A stretch of DNA of 64,000 nucleotides, from assembly GCF_900142775.1 (NCBI RefSeq), contig NZ_FRCC01000004.1, positions 62,001 through 126,000 on the forward strand. The letters run 5' to 3'. The stretch is from Flavobacterium flevense. Its GTDB lineage: Bacteria; Bacteroidota; Bacteroidia; Flavobacteriales; Flavobacteriaceae. Below the pieces are notes generated by a model. The model searched no databases. It was not told the DNA's origin and was given only the letters and a program-made list of their open reading frames with translations. Each line of letters opens with the position of its first letter. Within the stretch, counting starts at the first letter, position 1. Position numbers and translations under genes: made by a program. Positions 47,623 through 56,035 of the stretch are shown one piece after another.

Positions 47623-48396
47623 ATGTTTAGCGATATCTTACATAATTATAAATTAGTTAAAAAGACTGTTATGGTGTTCATAACACTCTTAAGTATGCTG
47701 AATTCTTATCCCGGTTTTAGTCAGATGCGTACTGTTTACAAAGATATTGAAACTAAAAATGTACTGTATTATAAAGTAGAAGAGATAGTGAATATGGTTT
47801 TTGGGGGTACTACAACACGTTACACAGTATCTGATTTAAGTTTAATAAGCAAGATTGAATTAGGACCTGAAAATATTAGAATTATCACTCCTGTTTATAA
47901 AGACGAAAGATACAAGAAGAAATATTATATAGAGACTAAGAATTTAGATAAAAAAACAGAGAAAAACAGAGAGCCAACCAGTTTACTCGAAATTGCCATT
48001 GAAAGTGGGGAAATCGAAATTTCTCAGAATGCCGAGATAGAACAAAGTAAATTAGCTCTTGTAATTGGTAAAATAACAAAAACAGAAGTTGTTCCTGTAG
48101 TAGAGAATGAGTCTAAAGGAGAAAAACAAGATTATATTTTAGTAAATGTTGTGCATGTTTATGAGAGGGTACTTGAAAAAGGTTATAAATCGGCTTTTAT
48201 GTTTCAAAAAGTAGCCGATCATTACTACTTTAAAGATCAAATGGAAAAAGCAGTAAAATGGTATGAAGAATTATTTGCTTTAACTAATGATTTAGATCCC
48301 ATGTACTATTATCGTTTTGGAAATGCATTGTTAAAAACCGGAAATACAGACAGAGGTAATGCTATAATTGAAAAATTCAATCAATTGGGGGAATAA
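47623..48396 (+). CDS. Exported protein with C-terminal TPR pair
   Basis: This protein has about 257 residues; the ATG at 47623 is used although a TTG two codons upstream is possible. An N-terminal hydrophobic stretch (TVMVFITLLSMLNSYPGFSQ) is a signal peptide. The middle is beta-like and unrecognised. Residues ~185-255 (GYKSAFMFQKVADHYYFKDQMEKAVKWYEELFALTNDL...YYYRFGNALLKTGN) form two TPR units closely resembling the N-terminal TPRs of flavobacterial OmpA-family proteins. It may be a periplasmic scaffold. The gene stands alone. Confidence 0.65.
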   Translation: MFSDILHNYKLVKKTVMVFITLLSMLNSYPGFSQMRTVYKDIETKNVLYYKVEEIVNMVFGGTTTRYTVSDLSLISKIELGPENIRIITPVYKDERYKKKYYIETKNLDKKTEKNREPTSLLEIAIESGEIEISQNAEIEQSKLALVIGKITKTEVVPVVENESKGEKQDYILVNVVHVYERVLEKGYKSAFMFQKVADHYYFKDQMEKAVKWYEELFALTNDLDPMYYYRFGNALLKTGNTDRGNAIIEKFNQLGE

Positions 48397-48551
48397 AATA
48401 ATAACTTAAAAACTCCTCTTTTTTGTTCATAACTTCCCTTTATTATCCTCTAAAAAAAAACTAAATTTGAAATTCAAATTTTGTGATTCATCATTAATTT
48501 AAAACATTTATAACCAGTTAAATAAATAGCCAAAACTTGATAAAAGTTTCG

Positions 48552-48585
48552 GCTCCCTCTCCTTTGGCGAGGGCTGGGGTGAGGC
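48552..48585. repeat. Dispersed repeat, family D, copy 3
   Basis: CTCCCTCTCCTTTGGCGAGG followed by GCTGGGGTGAGG, ending 2 bp before the dnaE ATG. It therefore forms the 5' untranslated region of that gene. Confidence 0.85.
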
Positions 48586-48587
48586 TT

Positions 48588-51500
48588 ATGTACTTAATAT
48601 TCGATACCGAAACAACCGGATTACCAAAAAATTGGAATGCTCCAATAACTGATTCTGATAACTGGCCACGCTGTATTCAAATTGCCTGGCAGTTGCATGA
48701 TGAGATGGGAAATCTTATCGAAAATCAGGATTATTTGGTACAACCAGACGGATTTAATATTCCTTATGATGCGGAGCGTATTCACGGAATTTCAACCGAA
48801 TTAGCTCAGGCGGAAGGAATTTCTTTAAGTGAAGTTTTAGAGAAATTTAATGTTGCATTAGGCAAAGCCAAATTTATTGTGGGTCAGAACCTGGGTTTTG
48901 ACGTCAATATTATGGGGGCTGAATTTCATAGAATGGGTGTTGATTCGCCTATGGCTTCCATGCCGGTTTTAGACACTTGTACGGAGGTTACCGCTTCTTT
49001 ATTGAAATTGCCGGGAGGTCGTGGAGGAAAATTCAAGTTGCCTACTTTAACAGAATTACACGAATATTTATTCAATGTTCCTTTTGCAGAAGCACATAAT
49101 GCTACTGCCGATGTGGAGGCAACCACGCGTTGTTTTCTGGAATTAATTAAAAGAGAAGTTTTTACTAAGGAAGAACTGGATGTTCCTGCTTCTTATTTTC
49201 AGGAATTTCAAAATAAGAATCCGCAGGAAATTCAACTCATCGGGTTAAAACATATTAATTTAAAAGCAGCTTCAGATAAAATCAGGGAGCAGCTGAAAAA
49301 GGCAGAGCAAAACGTTTCGCAAACTTCCATTTCGGAAGCGGATAAAAGGGATTTAAATCAGGCGAAATTTGCACATTTGCACAATCACACACAGTTTTCG
49401 GTTTTACAATCGACCATCGGAATTGGACCTTTGGTTTCGATAACAGCTAAAAATGGTTTTCCGGCTGTTGCCATGACAGATACCGGAAACATGATGGGTG
49501 CTTTCCATTTTGTGAGTGCAGTTATGAATCACAATAAAGGGGCTTCCGCCAAAAATAAAGCTTTAGTAGAAAGTGGTGAGGAACCAACAGAAACTGAAAT
49601 CAAACCAATTGTAGGTTGTGAGTTTAATATTTGTGAAAACCATTTGGATAAATCCAAAAAAGACAATGGTTATCAGGTTGTTTTATTGGCAAAAAATAAA
49701 AAAGGTTATCATAATTTGGCTAAAATGGCTTCCATTGCTTACATAAATGGCTTTTATTATGTACCAAGAATTGATAAAAGCATTGTTGAAAAATACAAGG
49801 AAGATATCATGGTTTTATCCGGGAATTTATACGGAGAGATTCCGAGTAAGATTCTGAATATTGGTGAAAACCAAGCCGAAGAAGCTTTGCTGTGGTGGAA
49901 AGAACAATTTCAGGATGATTTTTATCTCGAAATCATGCGCCACAATCAGGAAGATGAAAACAGGGTGAATAAAACCCTGATTGAGTTTGCACAAAAACAT
50001 GAAGTAAAATTAATTGCGACTAACAATACCTATTATTTAAATAAGCAGGATGCTAATGCACATGATATTTTATTGTGTGTAAAAGACGGGGAAAAACAGG
50101 CCACGCCTATTGGTCGCGGACGTGGTTATCGCTACGGATTGCCTAATCAGGAGTATTATTACAAGTCGGAAGAAGAGATGAAAAACCTCTTTGCCGATTT
50201 GCCGGAAGCCATTATTAATATTCAGGAAATTGTTGATAAGGTCGAAATTTACTCTTTGTATCGGGATGTATTGCTTCCTAAATATGATATTCCGGAGGAA
50301 TTTATTGACCCCGAAGATGAAAAAGATAATGGAGTAAGAGGGGAAAATGCTTATTTGAGGCATTTGACGATGGTAGGAGCCGAAAAAAGATATGGCGATA
50401 TTACACCTGAAATTCAGGAACGATTGGATTTTGAGTTATTAACGATTTCGAATTCCGGTTATCCGGGTTATTTCCTGATTGTTCAGGATTTTATTGCTAA
50501 GGCGAGAACCATGGATGTTTCGGTAGGGCCCGGTCGTGGATCGGCAGCGGGATCGGCAGTTGCTTATTGTTTGGGAATTACTAATATTGACCCCATTAAG
50601 TACGATTTGCTTTTTGAGCGTTTCCTGAATCCGGATCGTGTGTCGATGCCCGATATTGATATTGACTTTGATGATGAGGGACGTGGTCGTGTAATGGATT
50701 ATGTTATCAAAAAATACGGAGCCAATCAGGTGGCACAAATTATCACTTATGGTAAAATGGCAACCAAATCGGCAATTCGTGATACAGCGCGTGTACTGGA
50801 TTTGCCACTTTTTGAAGCAGACAGAATAGCCAAGCTGATTCCCGCCATGATGCCGGGTAAATGGAATCTGGCTCGTTTCCTTTCTGAATCAGAAGATGAG
50901 GTTAAAAAAGCATTAAAAGGAGCTGATGAATTTGAACTTGTAAAACAATTAATCGGAATTGCCAATGAAGATGATTTGGCAGGAGAAACGATTCAGCAGG
51001 CGAAAATTTTGGAAGGTTCGATGCGAAACACTGGTATTCATGCCTGTGGAGTAATTATCACGCCATCGGATATTACCAATTATGTTCCTGTAACTACTGC
51101 TAAAGATTCTGATTTATATGTGACTCAGTTTGATAACTCGGTTGCGGAGAGTGCAGGATTACTGAAGATGGACTTTTTGGGCTTGAAGACCCTTACTTTG
51201 ATAAAAGATACGGTTAAACTGGTAAAATACCGTACGGGAATCGAGTTAGATCCGGACAACTTCCCTATTGATGATGAAGCTACTTATGCGCTTTTCCAGC
51301 GTGGAGAAACAGTCGGGATTTTCCAATACGAGTCACCCGGAATGCAAAAATACATGAAGGATCTGAAACCCACGGTTTTTGGAGATTTGATTGCGATGAA
51401 TGCATTGTATCGACCGGGACCTTTGGAATACATTCCTTCTTTCGTTCGAAGAAAAAACGGTGAAGAGGAAATCAAATACGATCTTGATGCCTGCGAAGAA

Positions 51501-53126
51501 TATTTAGGAGAAACGTACGGAATTACCGTTTATCAGGAGCAGGTAATGCTTTTGTCGCAGTCGTTAGCCGGATTTACTAAAGGTGAAGCTGACGTATTGC
51601 GTAAGGCGATGGGTAAAAAACAGAAGGATGTACTGGATAAAATGAAACCTAAGTTTGTCGAACAAGCTTCGGCAAAAGGACATGATGCAAAAATTCTGGA
51701 GAAAATCTGGAAAGACTGGGAAGCCTTTGCAAGTTATGCCTTTAACAAGTCGCACTCTACCTGTTATGCCTGGATTGCGTACCAAACCGCTTACTTAAAA
51801 GCACATTATCCGGCAGAATATATGGCGGCAGTACTTTCGAATAATATGAATGATATTAAGCAGGTTTCGTTCTTTATGGAAGAATGTAAACGAATGGGCT
51901 TGCAGGTTTTAGGACCTTGTGTGAATGAATCGTATTATAAATTTACTGTAAATGATGATTATGCCGTTCGTTTTGGGATGGGAGCGATTAAAGGAGTAGG
52001 AGCCGGAGCGGTTGAAACGATTGTAGAGAACAGGAAAAACGGAAAATACAAATCGATTTTTGATTTGGCTAAACGAATAGATTTGCGTGCCGCCAATAAA
52101 AAAGCGATTGAAAATCTGGCTTTAGCAGGTGGATTTGATGCTTTTGAAGGAACCACCAGAGCCCAATATTTTCATGATGAAGGCGACGGAGTTACTTTTT
52201 ATGAAAAAGCGATTCGGTATGGTTCTAAGTTTCAGGAAAATGAAAATTCGTCTCAGGTAAGTTTGTTTGGGGAAACCAGTGAAGTGCAAATTGCAGAGCC
52301 TGTTGTTCCGCCCTGTGAAGACTGGAGTACGATGGAAAAACTGGCCAAAGAGAAGGAAGTAGTGGGAATTTATATTTCCGGTCATCCGCTGGATGATTTT
52401 AGATTTGAGATGAAATATTTTTGTAATGCGAAGCTGGAAGCGCTTAAAAACTTAGAGGCTTATGTGGGTAAAACACTCACTTTTGGCGGAATTATTAATA
52501 ATGTTCAGCATCGTGTGGCTAAGAATGGTAAGGGATGGGGAATGTTTTCGCTGGAAGGTTATGATGAGAGTTATGAATTCCGAATTTTTGGCGAAGAATA
52601 CCTGAAATTCCGCCATTTCCTGATTCAGAATAATTTTACGTTTATGAAATTAACAGTGAAAGAAGGCTGGATGAATCAGGATACGGGGAAAAAAGGAGAT
52701 CCAAGAATACAATTTGTTGAAATAAAACAGTTGCAGGATGTGTTAGAAGCTCTGGCTAAACGATTGATTGTACTGCTGAATATTAAGGATTTGCAACCGG
52801 AATTTATCCATAAGTTAAGTCGTCTTTTTAGTGAAAATAAAGGAGATAATCAGGTGACTTTTGAGGTAATGGAAATAGAAAAAATCAAAAAACTCATAGA
52901 AACAGTAGCGGCTGTTGAAGAAAATGAAGAAGTAGTTTTTGAAGATGAAAACGAGGATGCAGAATCTTCGGATATGTCAGAAAACAAAGCCGTTCAGGTG
53001 ACTGAGGTGGAAGAAGTTAAGGTTGTGACTAAGCTGAGTATGGTAAGCAGAAGGCTGAAAATTAAAATTTCGACTGAATTGTTGCAGGAATTAGAGAAAA
53101 TGCAGGTGAACTTTAAGTTGAATTAA
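48588..53126 (+). CDS. dnaE: DNA polymerase III alpha with N-terminal proofreading exonuclease
   Basis: This is the replicative polymerase, 1512 residues, from the ATG at 48588; in the longer frame the extra residues are encoded by a repeat. Residues 1-~190 are a DnaQ/DEDDh exonuclease: Asp6 and Glu8 in FDTETTG, NLGFDVNIM, and HNATADVEATTR. Then come PHP (~260-; AHLHNHTQFSVLQ), the polymerase core with catalytic PDIDIDF (Asp689, Asp691), GPGRGSAAGS and the OB fold (~1300; TLTFGGIINNVQHR). Fusing proofreading to DnaE in one chain differs from the E. coli arrangement, where epsilon is separate. A structured-RNA element follows the stop. Confidence 0.95.
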   Translation: MYLIFDTETTGLPKNWNAPITDSDNWPRCIQIAWQLHDEMGNLIENQDYLVQPDGFNIPYDAERIHGISTELAQAEGISLSEVLEKFNVALGKAKFIVGQNLGFDVNIMGAEFHRMGVDSPMASMPVLDTCTEVTASLLKLPGGRGGKFKLPTLTELHEYLFNVPFAEAHNATADVEATTRCFLELIKREVFTKEELDVPASYFQEFQNKNPQEIQLIGLKHINLKAASDKIREQLKKAEQNVSQTSISEADKRDLNQAKFAHLHNHTQFSVLQSTIGIGPLVSITAKNGFPAVAMTDTGNMMGAFHFVSAVMNHNKGASAKNKALVESGEEPTETEIKPIVGCEFNICENHLDKSKKDNGYQVVLLAKNKKGYHNLAKMASIAYINGFYYVPRIDKSIVEKYKEDIMVLSGNLYGEIPSKILNIGENQAEEALLWWKEQFQDDFYLEIMRHNQEDENRVNKTLIEFAQKHEVKLIATNNTYYLNKQDANAHDILLCVKDGEKQATPIGRGRGYRYGLPNQEYYYKSEEEMKNLFADLPEAIINIQEIVDKVEIYSLYRDVLLPKYDIPEEFIDPEDEKDNGVRGENAYLRHLTMVGAEKRYGDITPEIQERLDFELLTISNSGYPGYFLIVQDFIAKARTMDVSVGPGRGSAAGSAVAYCLGITNIDPIKYDLLFERFLNPDRVSMPDIDIDFDDEGRGRVMDYVIKKYGANQVAQIITYGKMATKSAIRDTARVLDLPLFEADRIAKLIPAMMPGKWNLARFLSESEDEVKKALKGADEFELVKQLIGIANEDDLAGETIQQAKILEGSMRNTGIHACGVIITPSDITNYVPVTTAKDSDLYVTQFDNSVAESAGLLKMDFLGLKTLTLIKDTVKLVKYRTGIELDPDNFPIDDEATYALFQRGETVGIFQYESPGMQKYMKDLKPTVFGDLIAMNALYRPGPLEYIPSFVRRKNGEEEIKYDLDACEEYLGETYGITVYQEQVMLLSQSLAGFTKGEADVLRKAMGKKQKDVLDKMKPKFVEQASAKGHDAKILEKIWKDWEAFASYAFNKSHSTCYAWIAYQTAYLKAHYPAEYMAAVLSNNMNDIKQVSFFMEECKRMGLQVLGPCVNESYYKFTVNDDYAVRFGMGAIKGVGAGAVETIVENRKNGKYKSIFDLAKRIDLRAANKKAIENLALAGGFDAFEGTTRAQYFHDEGDGVTFYEKAIRYGSKFQENENSSQVSLFGETSEVQIAEPVVPPCEDWSTMEKLAKEKEVVGIYISGHPLDDFRFEMKYFCNAKLEALKNLEAYVGKTLTFGGIINNVQHRVAKNGKGWGMFSLEGYDESYEFRIFGEEYLKFRHFLIQNNFTFMKLTVKEGWMNQDTGKKGDPRIQFVEIKQLQDVLEALAKRLIVLLNIKDLQPEFIHKLSRLFSENKGDNQVTFEVMEIEKIKKLIETVAAVEENEEVVFEDENEDAESSDMSENKAVQVTEVEEVKVVTKLSMVSRRLKIKISTELLQELEKMQVNFKLN

Positions 53127-53140
53127 AGCACCAGATTCCC

Positions 53141-53213
53141 TAGCCCTGATGGAAGCGGCATCCTTTCTAGCCGGGGTTCGGCTGGAAAGATAGAGCGGAC
53201 AGCAGGAATAGCT
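53141..53213 (+). ncRNA. Structured RNA element, copy 2
   Basis: It begins TAGCCCTGATGGAAGCGG, continues CATCCT, has a hairpin (CTTTC 53163-53167 with GAAAG 53185-53189; AGCCG 53169-53173 with CGGCT 53179-53183), then GATAGAGCGGACAGC and AGGAATAGCT. CCTG (53145-53148) pairs with CAGG (53203-53206), and TAGC with GCTA at the ends. It lies 14 bp after dnaE on the same strand. Both helices are kept in the other two copies by compensatory changes. Confidence 0.68.
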
Positions 53214-53285
53214 ACTGATAATAATTAACAATACATTAATAGCCAAAACTAATTTTGGAATGGTGTTTTGTTGGTTTTTAATTTC

Positions 53286-53293
53286 TAAATTTG
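53286..53293 (+). promoter_or_regulatory. -7 box of trxA
   Basis: TAAATTTG matches TAnnTTTG; the leader is about 50 nt. Confidence 0.55.
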
Positions 53294-53347
53294 CATAGTG
53301 TTTAAGGAATTAAAGACTTTAAATTTATAAACTTTAAATAAAGAAAT

Positions 53348-53665
53348 ATGGCATTAGCAATAACAGACGCTACTTTTGAAGAAGTAGTATTGAAATCAGA
53401 TAAACCTGTAATGGTAGATTTTTGGGCAGCATGGTGTGGACCTTGTAGAATGGTAGGTCCAATCATTGACGAATTGAGTACTGAATATGACGGAAAAGTT
53501 GTTATAGGGAAAGTAGACGTTGATGCAAACCAGGAATTTGCTGCAAAATACGGAGTGAGAAACATACCTACGGTATTGGTTTTTCATAACGGAGAAGTCG
53601 TAGGGAAACAAGTAGGGGTAGCTCCTAAACAAACTTACGCAGATAGTTTAGACGCTTTGTTGTAA
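53348..53665 (+). CDS. trxA: Thioredoxin
   Basis: This 105-residue cytoplasmic disulfide reductase has the active site WCGPC (Cys30, Cys33) within FWAAWCGPCRMVGP, the cis-Pro motif RNIPTVLVF and a normal length. Monocistronic with its own promoter and terminator. Confidence 0.97.
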   Translation: MALAITDATFEEVVLKSDKPVMVDFWAAWCGPCRMVGPIIDELSTEYDGKVVIGKVDVDANQEFAAKYGVRNIPTVLVFHNGEVVGKQVGVAPKQTYADSLDALL

Positions 53666-53689
53666 TCGTAAGATTATGATTTATATGAG

Positions 53690-53722
53690 AAAAAGGTTTG
53701 GCGAAAGTCAAGCCTTTTTTTT
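53690..53722 (+). terminator. Terminator after trxA
   Basis: AAAAAGGTTTG and CAAGCCTTTTT pair with one G-T wobble around a short loop, followed by T. Confidence 0.8.
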
Positions 53723-53805
53723 GCTTTAAACTGAATTCAGGAGTCTGTTTTCTTTTTTCTTGTTTCTTTTCTCTATTATTTTCAATCTTTTAATACATTT
53801 GAGAG

Positions 53806-54732
53806 ATGAAGATAGCATCACAAATAGAAAAAATATCCAGTTTCCAACATTTAGAATTGTTGGCTAATCAGGTTGTGGAAGGTTTTATTTCGGGTATGCA
53901 TAAGAGTCCGTTTCATGGGTTTTCGGCCGAGTTTGCGGAACATAAAGTGTATAATGTGGGCGAAAGCACCAAACATATTGACTGGAAGCTTTTTGCAAAA
54001 ACAGATCGATTGTACACCAAACAATTTGAGGAAGAAACGAATCTGCGTTGTCATATTATCATCGATAATTCCTCTTCCATGCATTTTCCCAAATTGAAAG
54101 GAAGTCAGCATTTTTATGAAAACAAAATTGGATTTTCTGTTTTGGCTTCGGCAGTTTTGATGAATCTTTTAAGGAAGCAAAGAGATGCAGTAGGCTTAAG
54201 TGTTTTTTCGGACACCTATGAGTATTACGCACCCGAAAAAGGAAGTGACAGACATCACAGAATGGTGTTGAATGCTCTGGAAAATTTGTTGAAAGAATCT
54301 GTAGTTAAAAAAAGTACTGATACGATTACTTTTTTACATCAGATAGCCGAGAAAATGCACCGCCGCTCGATGGTTATTTTATTTACTGATATGTTTCAAA
54401 CGGGTGATGAAGCCAAATTATTGAGTGCATTACAGCATCTGAAGCACAACAAACACAAAGTGGTTTTATTTCATGTTTTTGACGGTAAAACCGAGTTTAG
54501 TTTTGATTTTGACAATGCACCCCGAAAATTTATTGATGTAGAAACAGGCGAAGAAATTTCAGTTTTTGCCGAAAATGTCAAGTCAGCATATGAAAAACAA
54601 GTGGCTTTATACTTTAAAAAGCTTGCTTTAAGTTGCGCTCAAAATAAAATCAAGTACGTTCCTGTAAGTGTAAGAGAAGATTTTGAAAAAATCATCTTAA
54701 CCTATTTAACTGAAAAACATAACTTTGGCTAA
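53806..54732 (+). CDS. DUF58-family protein
   Basis: This 308-residue protein has the DUF58 signature FHGFSAEFAEHKVYNVGESTKHIDWKLFAKTDRLYTKQFEEET, followed by a von Willebrand-like DNSSSMHF metal-adhesion motif. DUF58 proteins usually sit with MoxR ATPases and BatA/BatB proteins in aerotolerance or Moco-type chaperone loci; none is adjacent here. A role in MoxR-assisted assembly of envelope proteins is inferred from the family. Cytoplasmic; no signal peptide. Confidence 0.88.
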   Translation: MKIASQIEKISSFQHLELLANQVVEGFISGMHKSPFHGFSAEFAEHKVYNVGESTKHIDWKLFAKTDRLYTKQFEEETNLRCHIIIDNSSSMHFPKLKGSQHFYENKIGFSVLASAVLMNLLRKQRDAVGLSVFSDTYEYYAPEKGSDRHHRMVLNALENLLKESVVKKSTDTITFLHQIAEKMHRRSMVILFTDMFQTGDEAKLLSALQHLKHNKHKVVLFHVFDGKTEFSFDFDNAPRKFIDVETGEEISVFAENVKSAYEKQVALYFKKLALSCAQNKIKYVPVSVREDFEKIILTYLTEKHNFG

Positions 54733-54770
54733 AGGGTCAAAAAAAATATTGTTATTTTTAATAAAAACAC

Positions 54771-54800
54771 TTGTGTAAACAGAAATCTATTGTATCTTTG
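54771..54800 (+). promoter_or_regulatory. Promoter of tRNA-Asp copy 1
   Basis: TATCTTTG (54793-54800) with TTG (54771-54773) at 19 bp spacing. Transcription would start just before the tRNA. Confidence 0.7.
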
Positions 54801-54818
54801 CCACCGCAATAAAGCAGA

Positions 54819-54892
54819 GGTTTGGTAGTTCAGTTGGTTAGAATACATGCCTGTCACGCATGGGGTCGCGGGTTCGAGTCCCGTCCAGACCG
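54819..54892 (+). tRNA. tRNA-Asp (GTC), copy 1
   Basis: A complete cloverleaf: acceptor GGTTTGG/CCAGACC, anticodon loop CTGTCAC (GTC, Asp) on CATGC/GCATG, T-arm GCGGG/CCCGT with TTCGAGT. No CCA is encoded. A terminator follows. Confidence 0.97.
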
Positions 54893-54903
54893 CTAATATT
54901 GGG

Positions 54904-54934
54904 AAAGCCTTTCGTAACAGAAAGGCTTTTTTTT
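54904..54934 (+). terminator. Terminator after tRNA-Asp copy 1
   Basis: AAAGCCTTTC and GAAAGGCTTT stem with an eight-T tail. Confidence 0.9.
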
Positions 54935-54962
54935 CCACTATACGGTATTTAAAGCTAGTTGT

Positions 54963-55012
54963 GTTGTTTGGTTAGCATTTGTAACGCTAACCGCGGGTTT
55001 AGTAGTTAGACC
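54963..55012 (+). pseudogene. Possible decayed tRNA-Asp remnant
   Basis: The segment preserves pieces in tRNA-Asp order: GTTTGGTTAGCAT (D-arm like), TTGTAACGC (anticodon loop like), CGCGGGTT (T-arm like) and AGACC (acceptor end). It is followed about 5 bp later by a terminator-like hairpin, as both intact copies are. The acceptor and anticodon stems no longer form properly. Confidence 0.35.
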
Positions 55013-55016
55013 AATG

Positions 55017-55052
55017 AAAAGCTTTTCACTTAATTGTGAATGGCTTTTTTGA
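55017..55052 (+). terminator. Terminator-like hairpin between the tRNA genes
   Basis: AAAAGC-TT-TTCAC pairs with GTGAA-TG-GCTTTT, leading into T. It would have served the decayed tRNA copy. Confidence 0.65.
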
Positions 55053-55129
55053 TTTAAATACGTGTTATACTGTCTAAATTCAAGTTTTATAAAATTGATT
55101 TAAAAAGTAAATAGTTTTTTGTTTAAGGC

Positions 55130-55161
55130 TTGTTTTTAAAGAAAATTATATTGTATATTTG
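55130..55161 (+). promoter_or_regulatory. Promoter of tRNA-Asp copy 2
   Basis: TATATTTG (55154-55161) with TTG (55130-55132) 21 bp upstream. The bases between the box and the tRNA (CGCAATAAAGCAGA) are conserved with copy 1. Confidence 0.7.
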
Positions 55162-55179
55162 CACTCGCAATAAAGCAGA

Positions 55180-55253
55180 GGTTTGGTAGTTCAGTTGGTT
55201 AGAATACATGCCTGTCACGCATGGGGTCGCGGGTTCGAGTCCCGTCCAGACCG
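55180..55253 (+). tRNA. tRNA-Asp (GTC), copy 2
   Basis: Identical over its 74 nt to copy 1, and preceded by the same 14 bases, so a recent duplication or gene conversion. Its terminator is different. Confidence 0.97.
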
Positions 55254-55264
55254 CTAAAATTGTT

Positions 55265-55293
55265 AAAAGCGATTCATTTCTGAATCGCTTTTT
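55265..55293 (+). terminator. Terminator after tRNA-Asp copy 2
   Basis: AAAAGCGATTC and GAATCGCTTTT stem with a T tail. Confidence 0.9.
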
Positions 55294-55408
55294 TTGTTAT
55301 ATATTTCCTGTCATCTCGTCTTTTGGGATGAGACGGGTTCTAGTTCTCTAGTTAGGACAAGAACGATAAATTTGCAAGAAGCCTTTCTTAACGGAAAGGC
55401 TTCTTTAA

Positions 55409-55909
55409 TCAAAACAGAAGCGCCCTATACTCCCAAACAATAGAAATAAATATTCCAAAGTAAATTACACAAAGCAGGAACTGAATAAAACTGGAAGCTA
55501 AAATTCCTAAAACAGATCCGGTTGCAGCTCTTAGTGCTTCTTTTGCATTTTTAGAATCAAAAAATAACTCCCCAATTAGCGCACCTAAAAACGGTCCAAT
55601 TATAAATCCTAACGGAATAGGAGCTAATAAACCAACAACAAGTCCAATGTTTGTTCCCCAAATTCCCGCCTTACTGCCACCAAATCGCTGAGTCCCTTTG
55701 GCAGGTAAAACATAATTAGCAATCGAAAAAAGTATCACTATTAACAACGTGATTCCCAGAACCCAGTAATTAGCCGGGATTACATTTGTAAAATAAAGCA
55801 GCACAATTCCAAGCCAGCTAATGCTTATGCCGGGCAGCACAGGTAAAAAACTGCCCAATATCCCAACAAGCATACATGCTAGACCAAGTATTAAAAGAAA
55901 AATATCCAT
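55409..55909 (-). CDS. DUF456 membrane protein
   Basis: This 166-residue protein has four to five hydrophobic helices rich in glycine (GLACMLVGILGSFLPVLPGISISWLGI, GTNIGLVVGLLAPIPLGFIIGPFLGALIGEL), the hallmark of DUF456. The glycine-zipper pattern suggests close helix packing in the inner membrane. The function of the family is unknown to me. Single gene. Confidence 0.88.
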   Translation of the reverse strand: MDIFLLILGLACMLVGILGSFLPVLPGISISWLGIVLLYFTNVIPANYWVLGITLLIVILFSIANYVLPAKGTQRFGGSKAGIWGTNIGLVVGLLAPIPLGFIIGPFLGALIGELFFDSKNAKEALRAATGSVLGILASSFIQFLLCVIYFGIFISIVWEYRALLF

Positions 55910-56035
55910 AAACTAATTTTTTAGTAATTTTGAAAAAATAAATTACAGAAAGTTAAAGATTATTTGCTTTCCAAAGCATCTCAAAAAAAATAATTGTATT
56001 TTTATAAAATATTGTTCCAATTCAAATTCTAAACC

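Noticed and set aside
54729..54938. 69-codon minus-strand frame containing WTGLEPATPCVTG
   Set aside because: It is the antisense of the tRNA-Asp gene, a well-known source of false protein predictions.
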